The notes: generated by a model not told the origin, from the sequence alone. A DNA stretch of 64,000 nt from GAS188 sp963794475 (GCA_963794475.1 CAWCDW010000007.1:124001-188000); one strand, 5' to 3'. Shown: positions 1-12,746, counted from the first letter of the stretch. Program-made: numbers and translations.

Positions 1-2
1 AT

Positions 3-152
3 TGCGCGGCCGGGCCGGGAACGACCTGCGCCGCCACCTCCAAGGTCGACTACCAGGGCAATTCGTGGAAGCTCGTCCCCAAAGGGACATGCGCGACCAT
101 GACGACGCCCTTCGGTCCGGGCTCACTCACCCCGGTCAAGCGACCCGCGTGA
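3..152 (+). CDS. bufA: Bufferin precursor BufA (DUF2282), C-terminal part
   Basis: Reading frame 3 runs in from the window edge and stops with TGA at 150-152, leaving 49 residues. They include three cysteines spaced as in DUF2282 proteins (CAAGPGTTC, then a WKLVPKGTC segment near the end). In characterised bufferins these cysteines are modified by an MNIO enzyme and help bind copper in the periplasm. The N-terminus and signal peptide lie outside the window. The bufB homologue starts 66 bp downstream on the same strand, which supports the call. The family match rests on motif recognition and neighbours. Confidence 0.75.
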   Translation, partial: CAAGPGTTCAATSKVDYQGNSWKLVPKGTCATMTTPFGPGSLTPVKRPA

Positions 153-218
153 AACGAACGGCGACGGGACGAAATTCCCGTCGCCGCTCCACTTGCTGCT
201 CATCCGGAGTATGCCTCC

Positions 219-1076
219 ATGATCGATGCGCCTTCGCTGCCGTTGTGTGCCGGGGTCGGATTCAAGCCGGAGCATTTCGCCGCCATCGATGAAGCGTCAC
301 AACCGGTCGGGTTCTTCGAGGTCCACGCCGAGAATTACATGGGCGCGGGCGGCCCGCCGCACGCGATGCTCAAAAGGTTGCGCGAGGACTACGCCCTCTC
401 GATCCATGGCGTCGGCCTCTCGATCGGCTCGATGCAGGCTCTCGATCGCATCCATCTCGCAAGGCTCAAAGCGCTTTGCGACCGCTATGAGCCGCAGAGC
501 TTTTCCGAGCACCTCGCCTGGTCGAGCCACGACAACGTCTTTCTCAACGATCTCCTTCCCCTGCCCTATACGCAAGCCACGCTGGCGCGCGTCGTCGAGC
601 ATGTCGACGAGGTGCAGAGCTTCCTCGGCCGGCGGCTGCTTCTCGAAAATCCCTCGACCTATCTGATCTTCGAGGAGAGCACGATGGCCGAGGCCGACTT
701 CCTTCGCGAGGTGGCGCGGCGCGCCGGTTGCGGGCTTCTCCTCGACGTGAACAACGTTTTCGTTTCCGCGACCAATCACCGCCTCGACCCTCGCGACTAT
801 CTCGCCTCCTTCCCCTTGAACCGTGTCGGCGAAATTCATCTGAGCGGCCACGCCGCGACCACCGACGAGACAGGCGCGACGCTTCTCATCGACGCCCATG
901 ACTCGCCCGTGACGGACCCCGTTTGGGCGCTCTACGAGGAGGTGATCGAGAAGATCGGCCGCGTCGCGAGCCTCGTCGAATGGGACAACGACGTCCCGGA
1001 TTGGCCCGTGTTGCGGCGTGAAGCCGAGGCGGCCGAGACAGTGCTCAATCGCGCGTCGCGCAAAGCCGCGGCGTGA
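219..1076 (+). CDS. bufB: MNIO-family bufferin-modifying enzyme BufB (DUF692)
   Basis: This 285-residue protein matches the DUF692 family of multinuclear non-haem iron-dependent oxidative enzymes, which modify cysteines in precursor peptides. Visible family landmarks are GVGFKPEH (residues 12-19), FFEVHAENYMG (about 32-42), SIHGVGLSIG (about 60-69), FSEHLAW (about 94) and EIHLSGHA (about 205). The His, Glu and Asp residues in these motifs are the expected iron ligands of the TIM-barrel fold. It starts at ATG 219, with a GGAG about ten bases upstream. It lies between the bufferin precursor and bufC, overlapping the latter's upstream GTG, so it very probably acts with BufC on the BufA peptide. 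Confidence 0.9.
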   Translation: MIDAPSLPLCAGVGFKPEHFAAIDEASQPVGFFEVHAENYMGAGGPPHAMLKRLREDYALSIHGVGLSIGSMQALDRIHLARLKALCDRYEPQSFSEHLAWSSHDNVFLNDLLPLPYTQATLARVVEHVDEVQSFLGRRLLLENPSTYLIFEESTMAEADFLREVARRAGCGLLLDVNNVFVSATNHRLDPRDYLASFPLNRVGEIHLSGHAATTDETGATLLIDAHDSPVTDPVWALYEEVIEKIGRVASLVEWDNDVPDWPVLRREAEAAETVLNRASRKAAA

Positions 1077-1087
1077 GGCCGGGCACA

Positions 1088-1852
1088 ATGTCGACCGCGA
1101 CCCAATCGCGCTTCGCCGGCTCGCTTCTCGACGGAGACGGCAGCGTTCCGGCCGGGCTCAGCTCCGCCACCAGCGCCACGCCGACCCGTCGCTTCGCGAT
1201 CTACCGCAACAACGTCCTGTTTGGCCTTTCCGGCGCCTTGGCGGCACGCTACCCGGCGACGGAAAAAATCGTCGGAGAAGAATTTCTCGGCGCCATGGCG
1301 CGGGAGTTCGTGCTGCGCCATCCGCCGCGCTCGCCCGTGCTGCTCGACTACGGCGAAGGCTTTGCCGAATTCGTCGAAAGCTTCGAGGCGGCGAGCGAGC
1401 TCGCCTATTTGCCCGACGTCATCCGCTTGGAAGATTTGCGCACGCGCGCCTACCATGCGGGGGATGCGACGCCGCTCTCGGCGCAAGACATCGCCGGTGT
1501 CGCGCCGGAAAAGCTGAGCGATCTCGTCTTGAAGCCGCATCCCTCCGCGGCGGTCCTGCGCTCGCCCCATCCGGTGGTGACCATTTGGGCCATGAATTCG
1601 GGTGAGGCTGAGCTCGGCCCGATCGAGAAATGGGCTGCGGAGGACGCGCTCGTGGTGCGCCCGCACCAGCTCGTCTATGTGCACCGCCTCCCCGCCGGCA
1701 GCGCGGCTTTCCTCGAGGCCCTCGCTTCCGGCTCGCCGCTCGGCGAAGCCGTCGAGGCCGCAATGTCGCAGAGCGCGGAGTTTGACCTTGCTGCGAATCT
1801 CGCTGGCGCAATGAATGCCGGCGCCTTCACGGGCTTTCATCTCATTTCATGA
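1088..1852 (+). CDS. bufC: DUF2063 partner protein BufC/HvfC
   Basis: The N-terminal third carries the DUF2063 fold seen in proteins that present precursor peptides to DUF692 enzymes; an RRFAIYRNNV-like stretch is visible near residue 40. I chose ATG 1088 (254 residues) because the protein then begins MSTATQSRFAG, as family members do. An in-frame GTG at 1073 overlaps the bufB stop and would add five residues. The last codons overlap the ATG of the DoxX gene, so the operon looks translationally coupled. The role as substrate-recognition partner of BufB comes from family knowledge. Confidence 0.85.
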   Translation: MSTATQSRFAGSLLDGDGSVPAGLSSATSATPTRRFAIYRNNVLFGLSGALAARYPATEKIVGEEFLGAMAREFVLRHPPRSPVLLDYGEGFAEFVESFEAASELAYLPDVIRLEDLRTRAYHAGDATPLSAQDIAGVAPEKLSDLVLKPHPSAAVLRSPHPVVTIWAMNSGEAELGPIEKWAAEDALVVRPHQLVYVHRLPAGSAAFLEALASGSPLGEAVEAAMSQSAEFDLAANLAGAMNAGAFTGFHLIS

Positions 1853-2346
1853 GGCAGGCGATGCCGATATCCGGGACGATGCAATCTGGCGCGCCGTTCG
1901 TCGCCAACGGCCTCGCCGGAATGATACGGCGCTTTATCGGCATCCTAGACCGCACCCCCTATTCGCTTCTGGCCTTGGCGGCTCGCATTTTTCCCGCGGC
2001 CGTCTTCTGGCAATCGGGACAAACCAAGGTCGATGGTTGGCATCTTTCGGACAACGCGGTCGATCTTTTCCGCGACGAGTACAGGCTGCCGGTGATCGAT
2101 CCCACGATCGCCGCCTATCTTGCAGCCTTCGCCGAGCATTTCTTTCCGGTCCTGCTCGTGCTTGGCCTCGCGAGCCGTCTCGCGGCGCTCGCGCTTTTTT
2201 TCATGACGCTCGTGATCGAGGTCTTCGTCTACCCCGACGCCTGGCCCACTCACGGCGTCTGGGCGACGTGCTTTCTCGTCGTCATCGCGCGTGGGCCAGG
2301 CGTCTTCAGCCTGGACCACCTCATCGCACGCCGTTTGGGGCGATAA
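1849..2346 (+). CDS. DoxX-family inner-membrane protein of the bufferin operon
   Basis: This 165-residue protein has four hydrophobic segments and the DoxX pattern, including an AARIFPAAVFWQSGQTK stretch after the first helix. Its ATG overlaps the bufC stop (ATGA), which places it in the same transcript. DoxX proteins often end bufABC operons (then named BufD). They are thought to be membrane redox or quinone-linked partners, but the function is not established. An alternative start lies at the second Met (codon 5). Confidence 0.8.
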   Translation: MRQAMPISGTMQSGAPFVANGLAGMIRRFIGILDRTPYSLLALAARIFPAAVFWQSGQTKVDGWHLSDNAVDLFRDEYRLPVIDPTIAAYLAAFAEHFFPVLLVLGLASRLAALALFFMTLVIEVFVYPDAWPTHGVWATCFLVVIARGPGVFSLDHLIARRLGR

Positions 2347-2389
2347 ACGACAGGTTGATGCGAACTTCATAGAATGAGGACAATGGCCC

Positions 2390-2869
2390 ATGTTGAATAA
2401 GCGTCATCTGATGATCTTAGGCTTCCTCGGTATCGCGAGCTTCGCAGCTGCGGCGCCCGCAATAGCGGCGGGCCCCCAGATCAATGCCACCATCACCGGC
2501 CTTGCGTTGCGCGGCTACGATCCCGTCGCCTATTTCACCGACGGCAAGCCGGTGCTCGGGGACTTCAGCATCACCGCTCAATATGACGGCGCGACCTACA
2601 GATTCGCTTCCGAGGCGCATAAGGCGCTTTTCGTGAAGGAACCGGCCAAATACATTCCGCAATTTGGGGGCTTCTGCGCTTATGGCGCCGCGGCGGGTTA
2701 CAAGGTCGATGGCGATCCCACTCTCTGGAAGATCGTCGACAACAAGCTCTACCTCAACATTGCTCCGCCTGTCGCTGCGCGCTGGAAACAGGATATCCCT
2801 GGCTACATAAAGGCGGCGAATGAGAAATGGGCAACGATCAAGGACAAGGCGCCGGCTGATCTGCAGTAA
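2390..2869 (+). CDS. Secreted YHS-domain protein
   Basis: This 159-residue protein has a clear Sec signal peptide (MLNKRHLMILGFLGI, cleavage near AIAAG at residue 28). It is followed by a YHS domain with GYDPVAYF (about 43-50), FGGFCAYGAAAGYKVDG (about 91-107) and a C-terminal helix. YHS domains occur in metal-handling proteins such as copper ATPases, though secreted single-domain versions have no assigned reaction. It begins 43 bp after the DoxX gene with a GAGGA about ten bases before ATG. It probably belongs to the metal-stress operon, which is inference from position. Confidence 0.8.
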   Translation: MLNKRHLMILGFLGIASFAAAAPAIAAGPQINATITGLALRGYDPVAYFTDGKPVLGDFSITAQYDGATYRFASEAHKALFVKEPAKYIPQFGGFCAYGAAAGYKVDGDPTLWKIVDNKLYLNIAPPVAARWKQDIPGYIKAANEKWATIKDKAPADLQ

Positions 2870-3034
2870 CTCGCCAGGCTCCACTGGAATCGACGGCGTC
2901 GTAGGGCAATCGTCAAAACTAACGAGCCTTCGGCACCCCTAAAAAATAAAGCCGCTGCGGCGCACTTGCCGCGGGTGGGCCTTTTTCGGCCACAAGTTCG
3001 GGTCCCGGTACGCGCGAAGCAGCGACATCGCTGA

Positions 3035-3619
3035 ATGGCGGATTGGACGGGCATGGGCTATCAAGCCCCCATGCATCGTTTCCGCCGCGTCCTGTGGACG
3101 CTCGTCGCGCTGATCTTCCTTGGCCTTTCCTGGCTTTGGGATCATCTGCATCCGATCATCACCTTCCTCATAAGGCTCATTCCGCTCGAGGGGGTGAAAG
3201 AGGCGGTGCGGCGCTTCATGGAGCACCTGCCACCCTACCCCACCCTCGTCGTGTTCCTGATCCCGGCGATCGTGCACGAGCTCATGAAGGTCGGGGCTTT
3301 CTTTCTCTTTCACCGGCACCAGTGGCTCGCGGGCGCGCTCACCTATGCCGCGGCCGATGTCCTCGGCATCGCGCTCGTCGCCTTCCTCTTCGAGACCTGC
3401 AAGGAGAAATTGCTTTCGATCCCCTGGTTTGCCTGGTGCTACGCCTGGTTCGAAAAGGCCCATCTCTGGGCGCATGCGCAAATTGCCCCCATCAAGGCGT
3501 ATATCCATCAGGCGCTGGTCGAGGCCGGCCTCGTCGGACGTCGCGCAGGCATCATCGCCAAGCTCGTGGCGCTGTGGCGCTACGAGCGGCGGCGGCGCCG
3601 GGGTCCCACCGCTGCTTGA
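3035..3619 (+). CDS. Unknown three-helix membrane protein
   Basis: This open frame encodes 194 residues with about three hydrophobic segments (near residues 19-36, 70-92 and 100-122). A basic C-terminal tail ends in an arginine-rich run. The mix of Trp, Phe and charged residues and the GC-rich third codon positions look like a real gene. I do not recognise the family. ATGs at 3053 and 3071 are alternative starts. It is convergent with xerC, and a block of tandem repeats separates the two. Confidence 0.6.
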   Translation: MADWTGMGYQAPMHRFRRVLWTLVALIFLGLSWLWDHLHPIITFLIRLIPLEGVKEAVRRFMEHLPPYPTLVVFLIPAIVHELMKVGAFFLFHRHQWLAGALTYAAADVLGIALVAFLFETCKEKLLSIPWFAWCYAWFEKAHLWAHAQIAPIKAYIHQALVEAGLVGRRAGIIAKLVALWRYERRRRRGPTAA

Positions 3620-3636
3620 GCCGCCGGCTTTCCCTC

Positions 3637-4140
3637 TTCCCTCGGCTCGCTTCGCTCTCGCCGGGGGTGACACGCGGGGGCGCAGCACAACCGTGTCATT
3701 CCCGGCCTCGCGCCCCGCAAGGGCGCGAGGGGAAGGGAAACCATTTCCCAACGCTTTCTGGGCTTCACAGCGCTTTCTGGGCCCCCTTCCCTCGGCTCGC
3801 TTCGCTCACCTCGCCGGGGGTGACACACGGGGGCACAACCGTGTCATTCCCGGCCTCGCGCCCTGCAAGGGCGCGAGGGGAAGGGAAACCATTTCCCAAC
3901 GCTTTCTGGGCTTCACAGGTGAGCGCTTTCTGGGGCCCCCTTCCCTCGGCTCGCTTCGCTCACCTCGCCGGGGGTGACACGCACGCGGGGCACCAACCGT
4001 GTCATGTCCCGGCCTCGCGCCCTGCAAGGGCGCGAGGGGAAGGGAAACCATTTCACAACGCTTTCTGGGCTTCACAGCGCTTTCTGGGCCCCCTTCCCTC
4101 GGCTCGCTTCGCTCACCTCGCCGGGGGTGACACGCGGGGG
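3637..4140. repeat. Four-copy tandem intergenic repeat, unit about 150-154 bp
   Basis: The phrase CTTCCCTCGGCTCGCTTCGC recurs at about 3637, 3787, 3941 and 4094. Each copy continues with a TCGCCGGGGGTGACAC block, a GTGTCAT block, a palindrome CTCGCGCCC-TGCAA-GGGCGCGAG and a GCTTTCTGGGCTTCACAG block. Copies differ by a few small insertions and the last is truncated. The array fills the gap between two convergent genes. No gene, direct-repeat/spacer arrangement or transposase is visible in it. Confidence 0.85.
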
Positions 4141-5094
4141 CTAGGCCCGCGGATGGGCGTTGCGATAGGCGTCGAGCAGCCGATGCGTGTCGACGGCGGT
4201 GTAGACCTGCGTCGTCGAGAGTGAGGCGTGGCCAAGGAGTTCCTGGATCGCGCGCAAATCCCCACCGCGAGCCAGAAGATGGGTGGCGAAGGCGTGGCGC
4301 AACGCGTGCGGCGTCGCGCTTGCGGGAAGGCCGAGCGCGCCGCGCAGACGCGCGACCGTGCCCTGTATGACGCGCGGCGAAAGCGGTCCGCCTCGCGCGC
4401 CTCGAAAGATCGGGGCGTCGGGCTTCACCGCATAGGGGCATTGGGCGAGGTATTCGCGCACCCGCTCGCGGACCTGCGGCAGAGCCGGAACGACGCGCAT
4501 GCGTCCCCCCTTGCCGAGGACGGTGAGGCTGCCCTCTTCGAGCGTCGCAAGATCGCGACCGCTGAGCGCCAAGGCCTCCGAGATACGCAACCCACAGCCA
4601 TAGAGAAGCGCGAGGACAGCCGCGTCGCGGGACGCGATCCAGGGCGCGCGCACGCCATCCTCGCCAAGTTCGGGATCGCACAAGGCGCGCGCGGGCGCGG
4701 GCGCGACGGCGCGCGGCAAGGAGCGGGGCGCTTTGGGCGCCCGGATCGCGAAAAGCGCTTCGCAGCGAACGCCGGTTTCGCGCTCGAGGAAGCGCGCAAA
4801 GCCGCGCAAAGCCGCAATCTGCCGGGCGAGCGAACGGTTGGCGACGCCTGATTCTCGCCGCATGGCCAGGAAGCCGCGGATATCGGCGGGGGACAATTCC
4901 GAAAAATCCGCGCACGCGCGCGCAACGCCGCAGCTGGCACAAAAGTCGAGGAATTGGCGCAGGTCCCGCCCGTAGGCTTCGACCGTCTTCGGCGAAGCTC
5001 GCCGCTCTTTCGAGAGCGCATCGAGCCAACGTCCCAGGAGTGCCGAAGCACCCTCGGTTGAACGCTCCTTTGCGCCTTGCGCAGCGATCATCAC
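4141..5094 (-). CDS. xerC: Tyrosine recombinase XerC
   Basis: The 317-residue protein has a SAM-like core-binding domain (about 18-105) and a catalytic domain with the full active-site set: Arg170 (GCGLRISE), Lys195 (LGKGGRMR), His263 and Arg266 (HALRHAFATH), His289 (LLGHASLSTTQ) and nucleophile Tyr298 (VYTAVD). Length and the C-terminal AHPRA ending fit chromosomal XerC, which resolves chromosome dimers at dif with XerD. A second Met codon follows the first directly. The stop codon abuts the tandem-repeat block. No phage or integron genes are nearby, so a housekeeping role is more likely than an integrase. Confidence 0.9.
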   Translation of the reverse strand: MMIAAQGAKERSTEGASALLGRWLDALSKERRASPKTVEAYGRDLRQFLDFCASCGVARACADFSELSPADIRGFLAMRRESGVANRSLARQIAALRGFARFLERETGVRCEALFAIRAPKAPRSLPRAVAPAPARALCDPELGEDGVRAPWIASRDAAVLALLYGCGLRISEALALSGRDLATLEEGSLTVLGKGGRMRVVPALPQVRERVREYLAQCPYAVKPDAPIFRGARGGPLSPRVIQGTVARLRGALGLPASATPHALRHAFATHLLARGGDLRAIQELLGHASLSTTQVYTAVDTHRLLDAYRNAHPRA

Positions 5095-5132
5095 GGGTCT
5101 CCGAGCCTTTGCGCCCGCGATTGTGGCCCATA

Positions 5133-6437
5133 ATGCCTAATGCAAGCTTGCCGCCGCACCCATCACCTCCGCTTCTTTCGCCAAGCCTAAGCGAGGACGC
5201 AAACGACGTCTTCCTCAATTTCAAGGCGATGAGCAACCTCACCTCCGTCGCGAACACGCCGAGCCAGACGGCAACGGCGAGCGCCCTGCAGGCCCTCGGC
5301 TCGGGCGCGCTTTTCAACGCGGTGATCGGCCAGAGCGCGGCCGGCGCCCGACAAGCCTTCGACGCGCTCTCGGGAGAGATCCATGCGAGCACAGTGACGG
5401 CGGCTTACGAGGATGCGCTCTTGCCGAGCGCGGCGATCCTCGACCGTTTGCGCGAGACGATCACGGCGCCCGTGCTCGGCGCGGCCACGAGCATGACCGG
5501 CGCCTACGCCTCCGATCTGCCCTCGGGCAAAGGGCCACGCGTCGCGCCCGTTGCGGTGCAGTTGTACCAGCCGCGCCTCTTTGACGTATGGGGCCAAGGC
5601 TTCGGCGATTGGGGTCGCGTCAGCGGCGACGGCAACGCTGCCTCCCTTTCGCGCTCGACCGGCGGCTTCGTGCTCGGCGGCGACGTCTCGGCTTCGGGCG
5701 TGATGGGCGGGGACTGGCGCTTCGGCCTCGCCGGCGGCTACACGAATGATCAGATCAGCGTGAGCCAGCGCGCCTCCTCAGCGACCTTCGAGAGCGTCTT
5801 TGGCGGCGCTTATGCGGGCGCGAGTTTCGGCGCGTTACAATTGCGCGCCGGCGCACTTTACGCCACGAACTCCACTTCGACCTCGCGTTCGGTGACCTTC
5901 CCCGGCTTTGCGGAAACGCTCTCCTCGAGCAATGGCGGCTCAACCGCGCAAGCCTTCGGCGAAGCGGGATACCGTATCGAGCTCTCGAATGTGAACCTCG
6001 CCGAGCTCGGTCTCACGCGATTACGTATCGAGCCCTTCGCGGGCGCGGCCGCAATCCGAATCCATCAAAATGGCTTCACCGAGGAAGGCGGCATTGCGGC
6101 GCTCACCGGCGCCGCGCGCGATTTCAACGTGCAGACGACGACGCTCGGCGTGCGTGGCGAGCTCGCCTTCGCCTCGATGCCGCTCACGCTAAAGAGCATG
6201 TTCGGCTGGCGCCACGCCTTCGGCGATGTCGTTCCCTCGACGCTTCTCGCCTTCCAAGGCGGAGCGCAAGGCTTCAGCGTCGCCGGCGTACCGATCGACC
6301 GCGATGCTTTCGTGGCCGAGGTCGGCATCGATTACGCAGTGACCTCATCCGTCCGGGTCGGGATCAGCTCCTCGACTCAAATCGGCAACCGCGCCTCGGA
6401 TTACGCCTTCAGGGGCCATATCGAGGTGAGCTTTTGA
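5133..6437 (+). CDS. Autotransporter beta-barrel, passenger and signal peptide missing
   Basis: From about residue 15 the product matches the end of an autotransporter passenger (SLSEDANDV) followed by a complete barrel. It includes PRLFDVWGQGFGDWG and the terminal aromatic pattern ...HIEVSF needed for BAM recognition. It is strikingly similar along its whole barrel to the autotransporter at 37429-40608. There is no signal peptide or passenger domain: homology begins abruptly at about 5175, just upstream of the divergent xerC. It is therefore probably a 5'-truncated, non-exported remnant with an intact frame. Start codon uncertain (ATG 5133 chosen; 5229 possible). Confidence 0.7.
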   Translation: MPNASLPPHPSPPLLSPSLSEDANDVFLNFKAMSNLTSVANTPSQTATASALQALGSGALFNAVIGQSAAGARQAFDALSGEIHASTVTAAYEDALLPSAAILDRLRETITAPVLGAATSMTGAYASDLPSGKGPRVAPVAVQLYQPRLFDVWGQGFGDWGRVSGDGNAASLSRSTGGFVLGGDVSASGVMGGDWRFGLAGGYTNDQISVSQRASSATFESVFGGAYAGASFGALQLRAGALYATNSTSTSRSVTFPGFAETLSSSNGGSTAQAFGEAGYRIELSNVNLAELGLTRLRIEPFAGAAAIRIHQNGFTEEGGIAALTGAARDFNVQTTTLGVRGELAFASMPLTLKSMFGWRHAFGDVVPSTLLAFQGGAQGFSVAGVPIDRDAFVAEVGIDYAVTSSVRVGISSSTQIGNRASDYAFRGHIEVSF

Positions 6438-6440
6438 GCG

Positions 6441-6905
6441 TCATGCCGCAACACGTGCGGGCATGACGCAGGATGGACCGGCCCCGCTTCGTCCTGGGCG
6501 GCCATGGGTCGGTCATCCACGCCTTGCCAGTGCCCGCAACAAGTGCGGGCATGACGCAGGATGGACCGGCCCGGCTCCGTCCTGGCCGGCCTTGGGCCGG
6601 CCATCCACGCCTTGCCAGCCGATGCCCGTGGAAAGGAAGGCGTGGGTGCCCGCAACAAGTGCGGGCATGACGCGGGATGGACCGGCCCGGCTTCGTCCGG
6701 CTTCGTCCTGGCCGGCCTTCCATGCCTTGCCGCTGATACGCGTGGAAAGGAAGGCGTGGGTGCCTGCAATAAGTGCGGGCATGACGCAGGATGAGGCGGT
6801 CCCCGCTTCGTCCCGGCCGGGCTTGGCCCGGCCATCCACGCCTTCCCAGCCGATGCCCGTGGAAAGGAAGGCGTGGGTGCCCGCAACAAGTGCAGGCATG
6901 ACGCA
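6441..6905. repeat. Five-copy palindromic intergenic repeat, period about 115 bp
   Basis: The palindrome GCCCGCAACAAGTGCGGGC followed by ATGACGCAGGATG recurs at about 6533, 6649, 6763 and 6880, with a variant first copy near 6445. Between copies are a GGCCGGCC-type inverted repeat and the phrase GTGGAAAGGAAGGCGTGGGT. Spacing is 114-117 bp. The block fills the gap between the barrel gene and the converging end of the rRNA operon. Copies are diverged and the layout is not CRISPR-like. Confidence 0.8.
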
Positions 6906-6926
6906 GAACCGCGCCACCAAACGCAC

Positions 6927-6953
6927 AAAACCCCGCGCGAGGGCGGGGTTTTA
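6927..6953 (-). terminator. Rho-independent terminator of the rRNA operon
   Basis: A perfect stem of AAAACCCCGC against GCGGGGTTTT with a short loop lies about 60 bp beyond the 3' end of the 5S gene. Read on the minus strand it gives a GC-rich hairpin ending in a T run. Its position and shape fit the operon terminator. Confidence 0.85.
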
Positions 6954-7011
6954 TGGGATCGCTTTTTGAATATCAAAGCATGAAGAGGTGAACGACTTGC
7001 CCTGGGCTGGC

Positions 7012-7127
7012 CCGGCAACGACCTACTCTCCCGGGTCTTGAGACACAGTACCATCAGCGCTGAGGATCTTAACGGCCGAGTTCGGAATGGGATCGGGTGT
7101 GAACTCCTCGCTCAAGTCACCGAGCCG
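7012..7127 (-). rRNA. rrf: 5S ribosomal RNA
   Basis: On the minus strand this stretch contains the conserved 5S core CCCATTCCGAACTCGGCCGTTAAG-type region and the GGGAGAGTAGGTCG segment near the 3' end. It follows the 23S gene by about 90 bp. The ends are placed from the terminal helix and may be off by a few bases. No tRNA-fMet gene follows it, unlike many alphaproteobacterial rRNA operons. Confidence 0.9.
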
Positions 7128-7215
7128 GCGCAGGGCAAATCGTGAAGTTAGCTGGTTGCCATCCGATCGGGCCGTCATTGGCGCGAAGGCCGATGACGGG
7201 CATGGATGACGAGAA

Positions 7216-10045
<2,830 letters not shown>

Positions 10046-10344
10046 ATTGCTCTCATCGTCGATGCCCGCCGAGGCCTTCAGTCTCAACTGAAAGCCTTGA
10101 AGTTGGGCACCGATCGGAAAGACCAGCTAACTTCATGGACACATTCGTCATCGCCGCCGCCTCGATGCGGCCGCGTCCCTCTCAGGAACGACGATTGCGT
10201 CACCTCTTCACGATTTGAAAACAACACGAGGCGGACACCTGAAGGCATCCCCTCGAATTTGCGAGGAACAAGCTCGACAGCGGGCTTCTCGTCAATCCGA
10301 TCATTGATCGATTGCGACACCAGACCGTTGTCATGTCCAGTCGA

Positions 10345-10420
10345 TGGTGGAGCCAGACGGGATCGAACCGACGACCTCCTGCTTGCAAAGCAGGCGCTCT
10401 CCCAACTGAGCTATGGCCCC
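10345..10420 (-). tRNA. tRNA-Ala (TGC)
   Basis: The minus strand begins GGGGCCATAGCTCAGTTGGG and folds as a standard 76-nt cloverleaf with anticodon TGC in loop CTTTGCAAG, T-arm GGTTCGATCC and an encoded CCA end. It lies in the 16S-23S spacer. Confidence 0.97.
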
Positions 10421-10445
10421 AGATATCCAAGGTTTGAAGGACATC

Positions 10446-10522
<77 letters not shown>

Positions 10523-10709
10523 GTAGACCGCGCTTCCCATATCGCCCGCAAGGTCAACTGACAAGATTCATCAACTGACGAGCCGCGACTGACAAGGCTT
10601 GTTCCGAGAAAGAGAAACGAAGACGGCGGGTTCCAATTCCCGTGCCGAAGCGCGGGATGTTGTTCTGAAGCTGTCCGAGTCACGGCCGTGAGGCCCTGAA
10701 AGGGACAAA

Positions 10710-12196
<1,487 letters not shown>

Positions 12197-12499
12197 GAAC
12201 TGAGATGTTTGCCCGGCATGGTCGTCACGCATTGACGGAGCGCACAATGAACAGCTTGCGCTGCCCATGTGAGCTCTTAAACGTGACGCCGCCGGTATCT
12301 CGTGATCGCCGAAGCGACCGCGGAACCACGCCGTCCACGTTTCTCTTTCAATTCCCACTTGTCAAAAAACGCTTCCATGAACCCAGCAAACGCCGGAATA
12401 CGCAGAAGCACCTTTCCTCCGACAAACGCCGGCTCAGAAGCCAACCGTAGTGAAGAGGACAGATTGCCGCCAGCGCGATGAGCGCCGTCGCGACTTCGG

Positions 12500-12530
12500 G
12501 CATATAGGCGGCGCGGGGCGCGGCTGTCAA
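12500..12530 (-). promoter_or_regulatory. Likely rRNA operon promoter
   Basis: On the minus strand a perfect -35 TTGACA (complement of 12525-12530) is followed after 18 bp by TATATG (complement of 12501-12506) and a CCCG run. This matches sigma-70 promoters in front of alphaproteobacterial rRNA operons. The leader to the 16S gene would be about 300 nt. The rest of the 12197-12746 gap shows no convincing gene. Confidence 0.65.
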
Positions 12531-12746
12531 CTGTCATCTTCAAGAATTTTGAAGGCTCTTCGCAACTTTCCGCGAAGCGGCCTTGCCTACCCTTCTGGAA
12601 GCGTGGGGGTCGCACCCTCACACCCGCCGCATTTCAGACAACTTCAACTCATTGTATGCAAGCGAAAATCACGCCCATTCCAGTGTGATGGACATCGGAT
12701 GGGTTTTAAGTGTTTCGAAGGCTCCGGAGAATAAAGCTCGAGCTCG

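Noticed and set aside
3806..5392. A 528-codon minus-strand frame
   Set aside because: It runs through the tandem repeats and an out-of-frame shadow of xerC; the Arg/Ala-rich product has no domain.
4141..6437. An integrative element built around xerC and the autotransporter
   Set aside because: XerC looks like the chromosomal housekeeping protein and no attachment-site repeats, tRNA junction or mobility genes were seen.
6401..7054. Long minus-strand frames in the repeat block
   Set aside because: They only translate the repeated palindromic sequence and the rRNA terminator region.
12277..12621. A 114-codon minus-strand frame between the 16S gene and the M23 gene
   Set aside because: It overlaps the likely rRNA promoter and leader and its product has no recognisable features.
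12590..12630. A tRNA-like stretch upstream of the rRNA promoter
   Set aside because: A T-arm-like GGGGGTCGCACCC is visible but no acceptor pairing or anticodon arm can be completed.
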